Assembly: GCA_023229485.1 (NCBI GenBank)
Contig: JALNZJ010000049.1
Span: 1-6,209, forward strand
DNA from: a bacterium
GTDB lineage: Bacteria > Patescibacteriota > Minisyncoccia > Minisyncoccales > Minisyncoccaceae
DNA: 6,209 nucleotides
Direction of reading: 5' to 3'
Both the position numbers and the translations under genes were made by a program. The notes under the pieces were generated by a model. The model was not told where the DNA came from and did not search any database. It saw nothing but the letters and a program-made list of their open reading frames with translations. This document shows positions 5,003 through 6,209 of the stretch, piece by piece. Position 1 is the stretch's first letter, and the number at the start of each line of letters is the position of its first letter.

Positions 5003-5635
5003 ATGAAAACACAAGCCAAGTGCAAAATTTGCAGGAGAATGGGAGATAAGCTTTTTCTTAAAGGGGAAAAATGTATGTCTAATAAGTGTGCAATGATCGA
5101 CAGACCATTCGCTCCAGGACAGCGAGCCAAAAAGAGAAGGTCATCTATTTCAGAATATGGAAAAGAGCTTGCTGAAAAGCAAAAGATGAAAAGATGGTAC
5201 CAATTATCCGAATCACAATTCAAGAAGTACGTTAAAGAAATTTATCGTGATAGGGCAAAGATTAAAAGTGTTTCTGATGCTCTTGTAGCAAAGATTGAAA
5301 CCCGCCTTGATAATATTATTTTTCGTTTAGGATGGGCAAGATCAAGAAGTCATGCTAATCAACTTGCAACTCACGGACATTTCTTGGTGAATCGTAGAAA
5401 GGTAGATATCCCTTCAATGCAGTTAAAAGCAGGAGATATCGTTACAGTGAGAGAAGGTTCAAAAAACAAAGACACATTAAAAGATATCGTTGAGCTAGCG
5501 AAGAAAAATCCAGCTCCTAAATGGCTATCTTTTGATGCAGGCAAAATAGAAGCATCAGTAGTAAGATTACCTCTTGCCGAGGATATTCAACTACCGTCTG
5601 ATATTACAACAGTCTTTGAACACTATTCAAGATAA
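5003..5635 (+). CDS. rpsD: Small-subunit ribosomal protein uS4
   Basis: A 210-residue primary 16S rRNA-binding protein that nucleates 30S assembly; in some bacteria it also represses the alpha operon. The N-terminal zinc ribbon is complete: Cys7, Cys10, Cys24 and Cys29 (the C+ form). EKQKMKRWYQLSESQF (58-73) matches the S4 N-terminal domain. The S4 RNA-binding domain covers about 99-154 (ETRLDNIIFRLGWARSRSHA at its start). The C-terminus, ending TTVFEHYSR, is typical. An in-frame GTG at 4991 would add four residues; ATG 5003 is preferred because it puts the first zinc cysteine at a normal distance from the start. There is no Shine-Dalgarno for either. rpoA starts 58 bases after the stop. Confidence 0.96.
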   Translation: MKTQAKCKICRRMGDKLFLKGEKCMSNKCAMIDRPFAPGQRAKKRRSSISEYGKELAEKQKMKRWYQLSESQFKKYVKEIYRDRAKIKSVSDALVAKIETRLDNIIFRLGWARSRSHANQLATHGHFLVNRRKVDIPSMQLKAGDIVTVREGSKNKDTLKDIVELAKKNPAPKWLSFDAGKIEASVVRLPLAEDIQLPSDITTVFEHYSR

Positions 5636-5637
5636 TT

Positions 5638-5679
5638 TAAGTTTAAGGGTAATTAAAACTTAGGATTTTTAAAATTCTA
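5638..5679 (+). other. Weak overlapping AT hairpins before rpoA
   Basis: In the rpsD-rpoA gap, TAAGTTT (5638-5644) can pair with AAACTTA (5656-5662), and TAGGATTT (5661-5668) can pair with AAATTCTA (5672-5679, one G-U). The two overlap by two bases, so they partly compete. No T-tract follows, so neither looks like a terminator. They could damp or regulate rpoA translation, or be chance in AT-rich sequence. Confidence 0.25.
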
Positions 5680-5693
5680 AAAAATAATAAAAT

Positions 5694-6209
5694 ATGATTT
5701 CATTACCAACTTCTATCAAAAACAAAAAAATAAAGGAAAATCATTCCGTTTTTGAAATAGAGTCATTGTATCCTGGATATGGAGTTACTATTGGTAACGC
5801 CCTCCGAAGAGTAATTCTATCGTCTCTTATTGGTGCTGCTGTTACAGAAGCAAAGATAAAAGATGCTCCTCATGAGTTTTCAACCATACCAGGAGTAAAA
5901 GAAGATGTCCTAAATATTTTGATGAACTTGAAACAGTTAAGATTCAAGATGCATGGGGATGAGCCTCAGATGGCAACTCTTAGGGTAAAAGGAGAAAAAG
6001 AAGCAATCGGGAAAAACTTTGAGTTTTCTTCCGAAGTAGAGCTTGCAAATCCAGATCTTCATATTGCTACGGTCACAGAAAAAGGAACCGAGCTTGAAAT
6101 AGAAATCAAGATTGAAAAAGGTGTTGGTTATGAATTTCAGGATGACCCTAAAAACAAAAAGGGAATTGGCGTGATTGGGCTTGATGCTGCATTCACCCCA
6201 ATCAGGAGA
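5694..6209 (+). CDS. rpoA: RNA polymerase alpha subunit, N-terminal part (runs off window)
   Basis: The first 172 residues of the alpha subunit; the frame is still open at the right edge. Alpha dimerises through its N-terminal domain to seed polymerase assembly. Diagnostic segments are YPGYGVTIGNALRRVILSSL (26-45), the dimer/beta-contact region, HEFSTIPGVKEDV (60-72), LMNLKQLRFK (76-85), and IGVIGLDAAFTPIRR (158-172). The 90-125 region has no VTAGDI-type motif and reads FEFSSEVELANPDLHIAT instead, a modest divergence. The ATG follows an A-rich, Shine-Dalgarno-free run. Whether the C-terminal domain is present cannot be seen. Its position after rpsD is the normal alpha-operon order, so rplQ would be expected next. 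Confidence 0.96.
   Translation, partial: MISLPTSIKNKKIKENHSVFEIESLYPGYGVTIGNALRRVILSSLIGAAVTEAKIKDAPHEFSTIPGVKEDVLNILMNLKQLRFKMHGDEPQMATLRVKGEKEAIGKNFEFSSEVELANPDLHIATVTEKGTELEIEIKIEKGVGYEFQDDPKNKKGIGVIGLDAAFTPIRR

Noticed and set aside
4676..5223. Two antisense frames under rpsK and rpsD (4676-4903 and 4966-5223, - strand).
   Set aside because: Both are shadows of conserved genes on the + strand, with no promoter or recognisable domain.
92..5635. An alternative genetic code with TGA as glycine, known in some CPR lineages.
   Set aside because: All genes have full-length, normal products with no in-frame TGA, and glycine positions use GGN. No TGA stop occurs either (six TAA, one TAG), so the window cannot test this further, but nothing requires a nonstandard code.

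Overview
This AT-rich window carries eight protein genes, all on the + strand, and one 470-base intergenic stretch full of inverted repeats. The gene content and protein forms point to a small-genome bacterium of the Patescibacteria/CPR radiation, probably Parcubacteria-like. The clues are a 600-residue alanyl-tRNA synthetase far shorter than the usual ~870 residues, a membrane-anchored protein resembling the 'baseplate J-like' proteins often annotated in these genomes, a four-cysteine S4, and the lack of clear Shine-Dalgarno sequences before any gene. This assignment is inference from protein style; no rRNA is present.

Positions 1-91 hold an extended -10 promoter. Positions 92-3185 hold a two-gene unit: alaS, then after 4 bases a single-pass membrane protein with a large presumed extracytoplasmic domain. 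Positions 3186-3658 hold no convincing gene. They contain a near-copy of the preceding gene's 3' end about 195 bases downstream of the original, a possible terminator whose apical part resembles hammerhead stem II, a GCGAAGC hairpin, and a large branched inverted repeat. From 3659 a good promoter with an extended -10 (TTGACC, 17-base spacer, TATTGT) drives a translation/transcription cluster: infA, rpmJ, rpsM, rpsK, rpsD and the start of rpoA, which runs off the right edge. This is the distal alpha-operon order, but infA is not preceded by secY-adk-map as in the usual layout.

Functionally the window is mostly core information processing: charging tRNA-Ala, translation initiation (IF-1), ribosomal proteins L36, S13, S11 and S4, and the RNA polymerase alpha subunit. 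The unexplained material is the membrane protein behind alaS and the hairpin-rich spacer. I do not see a defence system, mobile element gene, CRISPR array or tRNA. The best candidates for something undescribed are the branched inverted repeat at 3516-3604 and the small hairpin at 3244-3281.
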